Positions 1 through 8,492 of a stretch of DNA of 64,000 nt are shown piece by piece. Each line of letters starts with the position of its first letter. The first letter of the stretch is position 1. A program made the translations under genes and the position numbers. Where the stretch lies: NCBI RefSeq assembly GCF_016234775.1, contig NZ_JACRAH010000036.1, forward strand, positions 186,001 to 250,000. Direction: 5' to 3'. A model generated the notes under the pieces. That model made no database searches and had not been told where the DNA came from. It worked only from the letters and a program-made list of their open reading frames with translations. This stretch comes from Aquabacterium sp. (GTDB lineage Bacteria > Pseudomonadota > Gammaproteobacteria > Burkholderiales > Burkholderiaceae_C).

Positions 1-178
1 CTTTGGATGAGCCTGGGGCCAGCACCACCATCTTGTCAGCGTGGATCTGCAGGCCCATGCGCTGAGGTTCGTGCTGCGCATCGGGTTGCACGCCGATGAC
101 TTGATTGAGCCAGCCTTTGCTCCACGCGAAGAAGGCGGCGTTGACGATCAGCAGAATCAGCACCAGGGAACGCAGCAT
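1..178 (-). CDS. SPOR-type membrane-anchored protein (N-terminal part)
   Basis: A minus-strand frame starts at ATG 178 and runs off the left edge, giving about 59 residues. It opens with MLRSLVLILLIVNAAFFAW, a short N-in membrane anchor, followed by a soluble stretch with no motif that I can place. A single-pass anchor followed by a SPOR (peptidoglycan-binding) domain is the usual architecture of proteins at this position, downstream of birA, in Burkholderiales. The SPOR domain itself would lie outside the window, so that part is inference. It is transcribed in the same direction as birA, 51 bases after the birA stop, and probably belongs to the same operon. Confidence 0.5.
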   Translation of the reverse strand, partial: MLRSLVLILLIVNAAFFAWSKGWLNQVIGVQPDAQHEPQRMGLQIHADKMVVLAPGSSK

Positions 179-229
179 GGGTCGGTTTGGCTGTTGGGGT
201 GAGCGAACAGTGGGGTGAGGGCAACGGCC

Positions 230-1111
230 TTAGCTTTGCAATCTCACGCTGACTTCGCCTGTGGACCAGGCTTGCAGGCCCTTGTCAGTATGCACGAGCA
301 GCGCACCGGTTTCGCTCACGCCTTGTGCCATGCCGGTGTCACTGGGGGCGTGTCCGTCGGCAGGGCCCTGGCCTGGCGTGGCCCACAGACCAACCGTTTG
401 CCCTGCCAGCACGTCACGTTGACTGTAGGCCGCCTGCAACGGTGCAAAGCCGGCTGTTTCAAATGCACGGACCTTGGCCAGCAACGAGGGGGCCACCCAG
501 GACCAGACTTCGCCCACGGTCAAGGTGTGGCCGCCCTTGAGTGCCGATGACAGGGATGTGGCCTCGGCAGGTGCCTGGCCGGGCCTCACATTCAGGCCGA
601 TGCCGATGACCACCCATCGTTGGCCTTCGCTCAGGCCTGGCGCCGGCGTGGCTTCGATCAGGATGCCGCCCAGTTTGCGGCCGTTGAGCCACAGGTCATT
701 GGGCCATTTCAGGCCGATGGCCGGTGTGTTGACCTGATCCGGCAGCGCCCGCAGGCCGGTTTCAAGCCCTTGCGCCACGGCCAGGCCGACCGCCAGGGAC
801 AAGGCGCTGCCACCCCCCGGGATCTCGTCCAAGCGCATGGGCAGACCCAGGGAGAAGGTCAGGGTGTCGCCAGGGGCGGCCAGCCAGGTGCGGCCCTGAC
901 GGCCTCGGCCTGCGGTCTGGCGGCACGCCACGATAAAGGTCGGGCTGGTTTCGCCCCGGCGGCCACGGGCCATCAGCTCGGTGTTGGTGGAGCCGATCTC
1001 GGGCAGCACTTCCACGCTCAGGTCCAGGCAGGCGGGCGAAGCGGCCTCCCAGATGCGTTCGGCGGCGGCGTGGAGGTCCGCCTGCACGGCGCTGAGCGCG
1101 GTGTCAGCCAT
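230..1111 (-). CDS. birA: Biotin--[acetyl-CoA-carboxylase] ligase BirA, lacking the repressor domain
   Basis: A protein of 293 residues that activates biotin with ATP and transfers it to the biotin carboxyl carrier protein of acetyl-CoA carboxylase in the cytoplasm. Visible motifs are the biotin/ATP loop GRGRQGRTW, the STNTEL strand and the catalytic KWPNDLWLNGRKLGGILIE region. There is no N-terminal winged helix, so this is a group I ligase without bio-operon repressor function. The frame extends upstream to 1168, but ATG 1111 overlaps the stop of the SET gene (TGATG) and gives the usual family length, so I chose it. The overlap implies translational coupling with the SET protein. Confidence 0.9.
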   Translation of the reverse strand: MADTALSAVQADLHAAAERIWEAASPACLDLSVEVLPEIGSTNTELMARGRRGETSPTFIVACRQTAGRGRQGRTWLAAPGDTLTFSLGLPMRLDEIPGGGSALSLAVGLAVAQGLETGLRALPDQVNTPAIGLKWPNDLWLNGRKLGGILIEATPAPGLSEGQRWVVIGIGLNVRPGQAPAEATSLSSALKGGHTLTVGEVWSWVAPSLLAKVRAFETAGFAPLQAAYSQRDVLAGQTVGLWATPGQGPADGHAPSDTGMAQGVSETGALLVHTDKGLQAWSTGEVSVRLQS

Positions 1112-1647
1112 CAGCGGCGGCGCGAGGCCAGCATGGTGCCGCGGCACTTGGGCGAGCCGCACCAGCAAGCGTATTCCTTCTTGAGCTTGGCCGTCATGCG
1201 GGCATCGATGATCAAACCGTAGTCAAAGAACAACTCTTCGCCCACGGCGATGTCGCGCAATGCCTTCAGAAAAACGCGATTGCCATCCTGCTCGGCTTCC
1301 AGATTGGGGTCGCAGGAGTGGTTGATCCACTTGGCAGAATTGCCCTGGTACTTCCCGTCGATGACGTGGCCGTCGTCCAGGTGGAAGTAAAAGGTGTGAT
1401 TCGGTTGTGACGGATCGTGCGGGTGGCGATCCAGCGCCTCCTGCCAGGTGATGATCTCGCCCCGGTACTCCAGCACCGTGTCACCGGCCTTCAGAGGGCG
1501 GATGGCGTAGACGCCCTTGCCGTGGATGGCCGACTCGCGCACCTGGGTGCGACGGCCGGAAGAGGGCTCTTGAGCCGGGACGTGAGCCGTCCGGGCGGCA
1601 GGCTTGGTTTTTTTTGCGGCTTGCGTCATCGGCCAGATTGGGTACAT
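1111..1647 (-). CDS. SET domain protein (protein-lysine methyltransferase-like)
   Basis: Up to 178 residues (172 if ATG 1629, opening MTQAAKKTK, is the start). A lysine/alanine-rich N-terminus precedes a compact SET domain: GKGVYA at the N-SET strand, the NHSCDPN pseudoknot motif, FFDYG, and a post-SET cysteine cluster CWCGSPKCRG that normally binds zinc beside the active site. SET domains transfer methyl groups from S-adenosylmethionine to lysine. Bacterial stand-alone members have few known substrates, so the target here is unknown. The stop overlaps the birA start by one base. The gene is divergent from topB across a short promoter region rich in alternating purine and pyrimidine. Confidence 0.85.
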   Translation of the reverse strand: MYPIWPMTQAAKKTKPAARTAHVPAQEPSSGRRTQVRESAIHGKGVYAIRPLKAGDTVLEYRGEIITWQEALDRHPHDPSQPNHTFYFHLDDGHVIDGKYQGNSAKWINHSCDPNLEAEQDGNRVFLKALRDIAVGEELFFDYGLIIDARMTAKLKKEYACWCGSPKCRGTMLASRRR

Positions 1648-1669
1648 TGAATTGGTGGGCGCGCGTGCC

Positions 1670-1707
1670 CGCGTATGTGCACACGTATGTGTGCGTGCGT
1701 GCGCGCG
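1670..1707. repeat. Alternating purine-pyrimidine tract (Z-DNA-prone) upstream of topB
   Basis: Thirty-eight consecutive bases alternate strictly between pyrimidine and purine, built mostly of GT/GC/AC/CG steps (for example tgtgcgtgcgtgcgcgcg). It lies between the divergent SET gene and topB, ending 36 bases before the topB start. Such tracts can flip to left-handed Z-DNA under negative supercoiling. A regulatory role is inference. Confidence 0.6.
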
Positions 1708-1743
1708 AGAAGCCCGATTGTAAGAAGAGATATAAAGACGCCC

Positions 1744-4407
1744 ATGAGCAAAGCCCTGGTCATTGCAGAAAAACCGTCAGTTGCCCAAGACATCGTGCGC
1801 GCATTGACGCCGGTGGACGGCAAATTTGACAAACACGATGAATACTTCGAGAGCGAACACTATGTGGTCAGCTCCGCCGTCGGCCACCTGGTCGAAATCA
1901 AGGCGCCCGACGAATTCGATGTCAAGCGGGGCAAGTGGAGCTTCGCCAACCTGCCGGTCATCCCGCCGCATTTCGATCTCAACCCGATCGACAAGAGCAA
2001 GGGGCGCCTCAATGCCCTGGTCAAGCTCATCAAGCGCAAGGACGTCACCACGCTGATCAACGCATGTGACGCGGGGCGTGAAGGTGAACTGATCTTCCGC
2101 CTGATCGCGCAGTACGCTGCCGACAGCACGGCCACCACGCGCGCCAAGGGCCTGGGCAAGGAAGTCAAGCGCCTGTGGCTGCAGAGCATGACACCGGCGG
2201 CCATCCGCGACGGCTTTGAGCAACTGCGCACCGACGAGCAGATGACGCCGCTGGCCAGCGCCGCACGTTGCCGCTCCGAAGCCGACTGGCTGGTGGGCAT
2301 CAACGGCACGCGCGCCATGACGGCTTTCAACTCGCGCGATGGTGGTTTCTTTTTGACCACAGTGGGCCGGGTGCAGACGCCAACGCTGTCCATCGTGGTT
2401 GAGCGCGAAGAAAAGATCCGCAAGCACGTCTTCCGCGATTACTGGGAAATCAAGGCGAGCTTTGGGGTGGATGCCGGTGCCTACGAGGGCAAGTGGTTTG
2501 ATCCCACCTTCAAGAAGGACAAGAACGCCGCAGAAGGTTCAGCCGAGGCCGAGTACAAGGCTGATCGCGTCTGGTCTGCCGCCGAGGCGCAGGCCATTGC
2601 CGATGCCGTGGAGGGCAAGCAGGGCACTGTCACGGAAGAGGCCAAGCCCAGCAACCAGTCCAGCCCGCTGCTGTATGACCTGACAACGCTGCAGCGCGAG
2701 GCCAACTCGCGTTTCGGCTTCAGTGCCAAGACCACGCTGGGCCTGGCGCAAGCCCTGTATGAAAAGCACAAGGCCCTGACCTACCCGCGTACCGATTCGC
2801 GCGCGCTGCCTGAGGACTACATCAGTGTGGTCAAGGACACCATGGGCATGATCGCCAGCGAGGACATGCCCGGGCCACTGCGCGAACTGGCGCAGCACGC
2901 CGGCAAGGCCATCAAGGAAGGCTACGTCAAGCCCAACAAGCGCGTGTTCGATAACGCCAAGGTGTCGGATCACTTTGCCATCATCCCCACGATGCAGGCC
3001 CCCAAGAGCCTGACCGAGGCCGAAGCCAAGCTGTACGACATGGTCGTCAAGCGCTTCATCGCCGTGTTCTACCCGGCTGCCGAGTTCATGGTCACCACCC
3101 GCATCACCAAGGTGCCGGCCGCTGGCAAGGAGCATTGCTTCCAGACCAACGGCAAGGTGCTGGTCAAGCCGGGCTGGATGGCGGTGTATGGCAAGGAAGC
3201 CTCGGAAGAGGGCGACGAGCGCACGCTGGTGGCCGTCAAGCCCGGCGAGGCCGTGACCACGGAAGACGTGGTCGTCAATGCGCTCAAGACCAAGCCACCG
3301 GCACGCTACTCTGAAGCGACGCTGCTGAGCGCGATGGAAGGCGCGGGCAAGCTGATCGACGACGAAGAGCTGAAGGCCGCGATGACCGAGAAGGGCCTGG
3401 GCACACCAGCCACCCGTGCGGCCATCATCGAAGGCTTGCTCACCGAAAAGTACATGTACCGCGAAGGCCGTGAGCTGATTCCCACGGCCAAGGCTTTCCA
3501 GCTGACCACGCTGTTGCGCGGCCTGGGCGTGGAAGACCTCACCAAGCCCGAGCTGACCGGCAACTGGGAGTTCCAGCTCGCCGAGATGGAAAAGGGCCGC
3601 TTGAGCCGCGAGGCCTTCATGGCCGAAATCGCCGCCATGACGCAGCGCATCGTGCAAAAGGCCAAGGAATACGACCGCGACACCATTCCCGGTGATTACG
3701 CCACCTTGCAAACGCCTTGCCCCAACTGCGGCGGTGTGGTCAAGGAAAACTACCGCCGCTTCACCTGCGTGGGCAAGAGCGGTGGCGATGATGGCGCGGG
3801 TTGTGGCTTCAGCATGACCAAGATCCCCGCTGGCCGCAGCTTCGAGTTGCATGAGGTCGAGCAATTGATGCGCGACCACAAGATCGGCCCGATGGACGGC
3901 TTCCGCTCCAAGGCAGGCTGGCCTTTCACGGCCGAGCTCAAGCTGGTTCGTGACGAAGAGGCGAAGAACTGGAAGATGGAGTTCGACTTCGGCGAAGACG
4001 CCAAGAAGGACGACGAATCCGGCGAAGCGGTGGACTTCAGCGCACAGACCAGCCTGGGCGCCTGCCCCAAGTGCGGCGGCCAGGTGTACGAGCATGGCAG
4101 CAACTACGTGTGTGAGAACACGACGGGCAGCTCCAAGGCCAAGTGCGACTTCAAGAGCGGCAAGATCATCCTGCAGCAACCCATCATGCCTGACCAGCTC
4201 GTCAAGCTGCTGGAAACAGGCAAGACTGATCTGCTGGAGAACTTCGTGTCCAACAAGACGCGCCGCAAGTTCAAGGCTTTCCTGAGCTGGGACGCCAAGG
4301 CGGGCAAGGTGGGCTTCGAGTTCGAGCCGCGGGCACCACGTGCACCGGCTGCCAAGAAGGCCGCATCCAAAACGGCAGGCAAGACCGCCGCGAAAAAGGC
4401 GGCTTGA
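1744..4407 (+). CDS. topB: DNA topoisomerase III (type IA)
   Basis: A protein of 887 residues that passes single strands and decatenates DNA, using a transient 5'-phosphotyrosyl link. The TOPRIM domain opens with ALVIAEKPSVAQ and carries the acidic CDAGREGELI motif. The catalytic tyrosine lies in LTYPRTDSRALPEDY. Two C-terminal cysteine modules follow (CPNCGG near 3718 and CPKCGGQVYEHG near 4066), and the protein ends in an Ala/Lys-rich tail (KKAASKTAGKTAAKKAA). ATG 1744 is chosen over the longer frame because the conserved TopB N-terminus MSKALVIAEKPS begins there. It is longer than E. coli TopB because of the zinc-like modules and the tail. A rho-independent terminator follows. Confidence 0.95.
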   Translation: MSKALVIAEKPSVAQDIVRALTPVDGKFDKHDEYFESEHYVVSSAVGHLVEIKAPDEFDVKRGKWSFANLPVIPPHFDLNPIDKSKGRLNALVKLIKRKDVTTLINACDAGREGELIFRLIAQYAADSTATTRAKGLGKEVKRLWLQSMTPAAIRDGFEQLRTDEQMTPLASAARCRSEADWLVGINGTRAMTAFNSRDGGFFLTTVGRVQTPTLSIVVEREEKIRKHVFRDYWEIKASFGVDAGAYEGKWFDPTFKKDKNAAEGSAEAEYKADRVWSAAEAQAIADAVEGKQGTVTEEAKPSNQSSPLLYDLTTLQREANSRFGFSAKTTLGLAQALYEKHKALTYPRTDSRALPEDYISVVKDTMGMIASEDMPGPLRELAQHAGKAIKEGYVKPNKRVFDNAKVSDHFAIIPTMQAPKSLTEAEAKLYDMVVKRFIAVFYPAAEFMVTTRITKVPAAGKEHCFQTNGKVLVKPGWMAVYGKEASEEGDERTLVAVKPGEAVTTEDVVVNALKTKPPARYSEATLLSAMEGAGKLIDDEELKAAMTEKGLGTPATRAAIIEGLLTEKYMYREGRELIPTAKAFQLTTLLRGLGVEDLTKPELTGNWEFQLAEMEKGRLSREAFMAEIAAMTQRIVQKAKEYDRDTIPGDYATLQTPCPNCGGVVKENYRRFTCVGKSGGDDGAGCGFSMTKIPAGRSFELHEVEQLMRDHKIGPMDGFRSKAGWPFTAELKLVRDEEAKNWKMEFDFGEDAKKDDESGEAVDFSAQTSLGACPKCGGQVYEHGSNYVCENTTGSSKAKCDFKSGKIILQQPIMPDQLVKLLETGKTDLLENFVSNKTRRKFKAFLSWDAKAGKVGFEFEPRAPRAPAAKKAASKTAGKTAAKKAA

Positions 4408-4467
4408 TCCGCTGGCGGCTTGCCGGGTGTTGCCCGGGCGTCCGTCAACGTTGTAAGCAAGCTGTAA

Positions 4468-4491
4468 GGGGCCGGGTAACCGGCCCTTTTT
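4468..4491 (+). terminator. Rho-independent terminator of topB
   Basis: A GC-rich stem, GGCCGG-gtaa-CCGGCC, followed directly by a run of five T residues, lies 60 bases after the topB stop. Confidence 0.85.
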
Positions 4492-4578
4492 CCGTTTCGC
4501 CCTGAGCTGAACGGATCAGGGTTGACCCTGGGTGGTGTATCTTCGCTTCCTGTTTAATTGGACTTGAAGTTGTTGGCG

Positions 4579-5652
4579 ATGCTGTCTGGTCGTATGGGTT
4601 TGAAGCGTTGGGTGTTTGTGATGTTGGCCGTGTCCGTGGGGATGGCGGCTGGGCAGGCGCAGGCGGAAGTCCAGATCAAGGGGGCCGGGGCGAGCTTCCC
4701 CTCGCGTGTGTATGAACGCTGGACGCAACGTTTTGCCGAACAGAATCAGGGTGTGACTGTGCGTTATGTACCCACAGGTTCTGGCGATGGCGTCAAGCAG
4801 ATCAAGGCCCGCTCGGTGCACATTGGTGGCACAGACAATCCCCTGACGCCGCAGCAACTGGCCGAGAACAAGCTGGTTCAGATACCCATGCTGGTGGGCG
4901 GGCTGGTGCCGGTCGTGAACGTGCCGGGCATTGGCCCCAATCAGCTGGTGCTCACCGGCGAGGTGCTGGCCGACATCATGCAAGGCCAGATTCGTCAGTG
5001 GGATGATTCTCGGATCGTGGCGCTCAATGCGGGGCTGAGGCTACCAGCCCAGGCCATCACGCGCATCGTGCGTGAGGATGCATCGGGGTCGACCGAGGTG
5101 TGGACGCGCTATCTGGGCTTGTCTTCTGCCAGGTTCGCCTCGGCTGTGCCGGCATCGCAAAAACCGGCCTGGCCTGGCTCGACCCTGGCGGCCAAAGGCA
5201 ATGATGGGGTTGCCGCCTTGTTGAGGGACACGGTCGGTGGGCTGAGCTATGTGTCATTTGACCGAGTACAGAAAGACCGTTTGAGCGCTGTCAAGCTGCG
5301 CACACCGGGTGGCTTCGTCGTGGCGGCATCGGAAGACGCCTTCCGCGCGGCCATTCTGGCGTCTGACGTATACAAGAAAGGTGACGATGCGGCCGGCTTG
5401 CTGAGCCAGCCACGTGCCGATGCCTGGCCTCTGACAGCAACCAGCTACGTGTTGTTGGATGCTGCGCCCAAGGACATGAATGCCGCTGACTGGGTGGCCC
5501 GATTTGTGTACTGGTGTTTCATGCATGGCGATGAATTGACCCGTGGAACCGGCTTCGCACCGCTGCCCGAACGTGTTCAGGCCCGGCTGTCAGGGCGTTT
5601 GTTGCAGATTCATGGTCCGGGTGGGCAAGTGCCTCGCTTCATTGCGCCTTGA
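4579..5652 (+). CDS. PstS-like phosphate ABC transporter substrate-binding protein
   Basis: About 357 residues. An N-terminal signal peptide (hydrophobic VFVMLAVSVGMAAG, cleavage after QAQA) is followed by the PstS opening IKGAGASFPSRVYERW. Further typical elements are the SGDGVKQI loop, GGTDNPLT, IRQWDD and REDASGSTEVWTRYL, the last being the anion-binding segment. It should bind phosphate or a related anion in the periplasm. No pstCAB or phoU genes are adjacent, so it is an orphan that may serve a distant transporter or act in sensing or the extracellular matrix. The start is uncertain: TTG 4558, ATG 4579 and ATG 4594 are all in frame, and the last two both leave a good signal peptide. Confidence 0.8.
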   Translation: MLSGRMGLKRWVFVMLAVSVGMAAGQAQAEVQIKGAGASFPSRVYERWTQRFAEQNQGVTVRYVPTGSGDGVKQIKARSVHIGGTDNPLTPQQLAENKLVQIPMLVGGLVPVVNVPGIGPNQLVLTGEVLADIMQGQIRQWDDSRIVALNAGLRLPAQAITRIVREDASGSTEVWTRYLGLSSARFASAVPASQKPAWPGSTLAAKGNDGVAALLRDTVGGLSYVSFDRVQKDRLSAVKLRTPGGFVVAASEDAFRAAILASDVYKKGDDAAGLLSQPRADAWPLTATSYVLLDAAPKDMNAADWVARFVYWCFMHGDELTRGTGFAPLPERVQARLSGRLLQIHGPGGQVPRFIAP

Positions 5653-5797
5653 TGGGCGAACGACGCGGACCCGCCATCGCGAAAAGGGGCTTGCCGGCCT
5701 GATTCAACATGGGATGGCGTGACGGTGTAAGGTTCACGGCGGTGTTTGCGACCAAGTTCGCAGGCACCGTTTTTATTGGCCGTGGAGCTTGACCAGC

Positions 5798-6814
5798 ATG
5801 ACCGTTCTTCGCACATCGCGCAGCATCCTGCATCCTGACAGTGGGATGGTTCACGCCCTTCCCAGCGAGATCACCCCTGAGGCGGTCTACTTGGCGAGGC
5901 GGCAGTTGCTTCAGGCTGGGGCAGCCGGGGGCGCCTCGCTGTTGCTGGCAGGGCAGGGCCTCGCTCAGGGGGCTGTATCGGTGAAGCGCCCTGGCAAGCT
6001 GGCGGCTTTGCCTGGCGCACCCAGCAAGGTGGCAGGCGCCTTCACCATGGACAAGCTCACGCCCTACGAGGACGTGACCAGCTACAACAACTTCTACGAG
6101 TTCGGCACCGACAAATCCGACCCGGCCGAGAACGCCCACACGCTCAAGCCGCGCCCCTGGGCACTGAGCATTGAAGGCGAAGTGGGCAAGCCACTGAAGC
6201 TGAGCCTGGATGAGCTGCTCAAGCTGGGCGCTATGGAAGAGCGCATCTACCGGCTGCGTTGCGTGGAGGGTTGGTCCATGGTGATCCCGTGGGTGGGTTA
6301 TTCGCTGTCCACGCTGATTCAGCGTGCCGAGCCTACGAGCCGGGCCAAGTACGTGGAGTTCGTCAGCCTGGCCGATCCCAAACAGATGCCGGGCGTGCGC
6401 ACAGGCGTGCTGGACTGGCCCTATGTGGAAGGCTTGCGCATCGATGAGGCGATGCACCCGCTGACCCTGATGGCGTTCGGCCTGTATGGCGAGATCCTGC
6501 CCAATCAGAATGGCGCCCCGCTGCGCCTGGTGGTGCCCTGGAAATATGGCTTCAAGAGCGCCAAGTCGATCGTGAAGATCCGCCTGGTCGAGAAAGAGCC
6601 GGTATCCTCCTGGACCAAGGCCAACCCGCGTGAATACGGCTTCTTCTCGAACGTGAACCCGAAAGTGGATCACCCGCGATGGAGCCAGGCCTCGGAGCGT
6701 CGCATTGGGGATGGTGGCTTCTTTGCGCCGCGCAAGTCCACCTTGATGTTCAATGGCTACGAGGCCCAGGTGGGGCAACTCTACGCCGGCATGGATCTGA
6801 AGAAGTACTACTGA
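5798..6814 (+). CDS. msrP: Protein-methionine-sulfoxide reductase catalytic subunit MsrP
   Basis: About 338 residues. It is the periplasmic molybdopterin enzyme that reduces methionine sulfoxide in envelope proteins. A twin-arginine signal ([19 protein letters not shown]) directs folded export. The molybdenum-ligating cysteine is in [15 protein letters not shown] (about residue 155), and the sulfite-oxidase fold continues through [10 protein letters not shown] and [21 protein letters not shown] lies ten bases before ATG 5798. ATG 5846 ([16 protein letters not shown]) is an alternative nearer to the usual family length. The stop overlaps the msrQ start by one base (TGATG), so the two subunits are coupled. 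Confidence 0.93.
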   Translation: MTVLRTSRSILHPDSGMVHALPSEITPEAVYLARRQLLQAGAAGGASLLLAGQGLAQGAVSVKRPGKLAALPGAPSKVAGAFTMDKLTPYEDVTSYNNFYEFGTDKSDPAENAHTLKPRPWALSIEGEVGKPLKLSLDELLKLGAMEERIYRLRCVEGWSMVIPWVGYSLSTLIQRAEPTSRAKYVEFVSLADPKQMPGVRTGVLDWPYVEGLRIDEAMHPLTLMAFGLYGEILPNQNGAPLRLVVPWKYGFKSAKSIVKIRLVEKEPVSSWTKANPREYGFFSNVNPKVDHPRWSQASERRIGDGGFFAPRKSTLMFNGYEAQVGQLYAGMDLKKYY

Positions 6815-7458
6815 TGCAAGCGATGACCGTGAACCAGGGGCTCAACCAGCTGCTGTTGAAACCCTGGGTGAAGCCGCTGTTGTGGCTGTTGTGTGCCGTG
6901 CCTCTTGTGGTGCTGGTGATCAAGGGGTTCACGGGGCACCTGGGGGCCAACCCGGCAGAAAAGCTCATCAAGGAAACGGGTGAATGGGCCTTGCGCTGGC
7001 TGTGGCTGACGCTGGCGATCTCGCCATTGCGCGAAGCGGCTTCGCTGCCCACCTTGATGCGCTATCGGCGTGCTTTGGGCGTGACCACCTTTGTGTACGC
7101 ACTGATTCATTTCCTGGCCTACGCCTGGCTGGACAAGGGCCTGCTGATCGATGACATCGTCAAGGACGTGATCAAGCGCAACTTCATCCTCGTGGGGGTG
7201 GTGGCACTGGCCTTGATGACGCCCCTGGCCCTGACTTCGTTCAACTCGGCCATCCGCAAGCTGGGTGGGCGACAGTGGCAGGCCCTGCACAAGCTGGTGT
7301 ATGCCGTGGCCTTGCTGGGCCTGCTGCATTTCTACTGGAAGAAGTCGGCCAAGAACGATGTGAGCGAGGTCATGGTGTATGCCGTGATCCTGGCCGTGCT
7401 GCTGGGCTGGCGCGCCATGCGCAAGGGCGGCGTGATGGGGATGCTGAAGGTCCGCTGA
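6814..7458 (+). CDS. msrQ: Haem-binding membrane subunit MsrQ
   Basis: A protein of 214 residues that passes electrons from the respiratory chain to MsrP across the inner membrane. It has about six transmembrane helices, for example PLLWLLCAVPLVVLVIKGF and FILVGVVALALMTPLALT. Histidines suited to haem binding occur in YALIHFLAYAW and in ALHKLVYAVALLGLLHFYW. ATG 6814 overlaps the msrP stop; the much longer open frame upstream only shadows msrP. The organisation is the standard msrPQ operon. Confidence 0.93.
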   Translation: MQAMTVNQGLNQLLLKPWVKPLLWLLCAVPLVVLVIKGFTGHLGANPAEKLIKETGEWALRWLWLTLAISPLREAASLPTLMRYRRALGVTTFVYALIHFLAYAWLDKGLLIDDIVKDVIKRNFILVGVVALALMTPLALTSFNSAIRKLGGRQWQALHKLVYAVALLGLLHFYWKKSAKNDVSEVMVYAVILAVLLGWRAMRKGGVMGMLKVR

Positions 7459-7484
7459 GCTCGGCGCGTTGCGCTCAGGTGACA

Positions 7485-8492
7485 ATGATCGCCATGATCG
7501 ATCTGCTGCTTCTGTTCGTGCCTTTTTTTGCCCTGGTTCTGCTGGGCTGGGGCGCGGCGCGGCGCGGCGTGCTGCCGCTCGATGGCATCGGGGCGCTCAA
7601 CAGCTTCGTGCTGTATTTCGGCCTGTCTGCCATGGTATTTCGGCTCAGCGCCAGTGGTGCCTTGATGCAGGAGGGCTTGCTGGGCTTGCTGCTCGCGTAC
7701 GGCGTGGCGGGCTCCCTGATCACCTTGCTGGCCTTGATCTGGAGCGTGCGCGTTGGCTTGATCCGTCGTGATGGCGGGCTGGTGGCGCTGGTCACCGCCT
7801 TTCCGAACACGGGTTTTCTGGGCCTGCCTTTGCTGACGGGGCTGCTCGGGCCGAAGGCAGCTGGGCCAGTGGCGGCGACCCTCATCGTGGATGTGCTGCT
7901 CTTGAGCTCCGTGTGCCTGGCCTGGGCGCATTCCCACGCGGCGCAAGACGCACCTGGTGATGATCCGCACGAGGCCTGGCATGCTGCGCAGGCCTCGCTC
8001 AAGGGCGCACTGCGCAATCCGCTGTTGTGGTCGATGGCCGTGGGCATGTTGTTCGCGGGCATGGGCTGGCACCTGCCTCAGCCTGTGGATGAAACCGTGC
8101 GTTTGCTGGGCCTGTCGGCCACGCCCACGGCCTTGTTCACGCTGGGTGCGATCCTGGCGCGTGCGCAGATGCAGCCTGCGCGCGCGGGCGCGGTCATGCC
8201 GGGGATCTGGGTGCCGGCCTTGCTGAAGCTGGTGGTGCACCCACTCATCGTGTGCGGTGTGGGCTGGGCCTTGCAGCGTGCCGGCGTGCCCTTGACCAGT
8301 TTTGGCTTGTTGACCGTGACCATGGCGGCGGCACTGCCTTCAGCCAGCAATGTCTCCATGCTGGCCGAGCGAGAAGGCGCCAACACCACCTTGGTGGCCC
8401 GTGTGATCTTGTGGACCACGGCCCTGGCGCTGGTCACCGTGGCCTTGTGGGCGCATGGCCTGGGTGTTCAGGCCACTTCGGCCACCACCTGA
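7485..8492 (+). CDS. AEC family (auxin efflux carrier-type) transporter
   Basis: A hydrophobic protein of 335 residues with about ten membrane segments. Family landmarks are the N-terminal FVPFFALVLLGWGAARRG and NSFVLYFGLSAMVFRL, the conserved AFPNTGFLGLPLL segment, and the C-terminal AAALPSASNVSMLAEREGAN. AEC proteins export or take up small organic anions such as malonate or malate; the substrate here cannot be read from sequence. ATG 7485 with AGGTG just upstream is the best start; an internal ATG at 7494 is possible. It lies 26 bases after msrQ on the same strand and could be co-transcribed. Confidence 0.85.
   Translation: MIAMIDLLLLFVPFFALVLLGWGAARRGVLPLDGIGALNSFVLYFGLSAMVFRLSASGALMQEGLLGLLLAYGVAGSLITLLALIWSVRVGLIRRDGGLVALVTAFPNTGFLGLPLLTGLLGPKAAGPVAATLIVDVLLLSSVCLAWAHSHAAQDAPGDDPHEAWHAAQASLKGALRNPLLWSMAVGMLFAGMGWHLPQPVDETVRLLGLSATPTALFTLGAILARAQMQPARAGAVMPGIWVPALLKLVVHPLIVCGVGWALQRAGVPLTSFGLLTVTMAAALPSASNVSMLAEREGANTTLVARVILWTTALALVTVALWAHGLGVQATSATT

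Noticed and set aside
2539..4179. Long minus-strand open frame of 546 codons opposite topB
   Set aside because: It is a shadow of a GC-rich gene: His/Leu/Gly-rich translation with no motif, and topB is certain.
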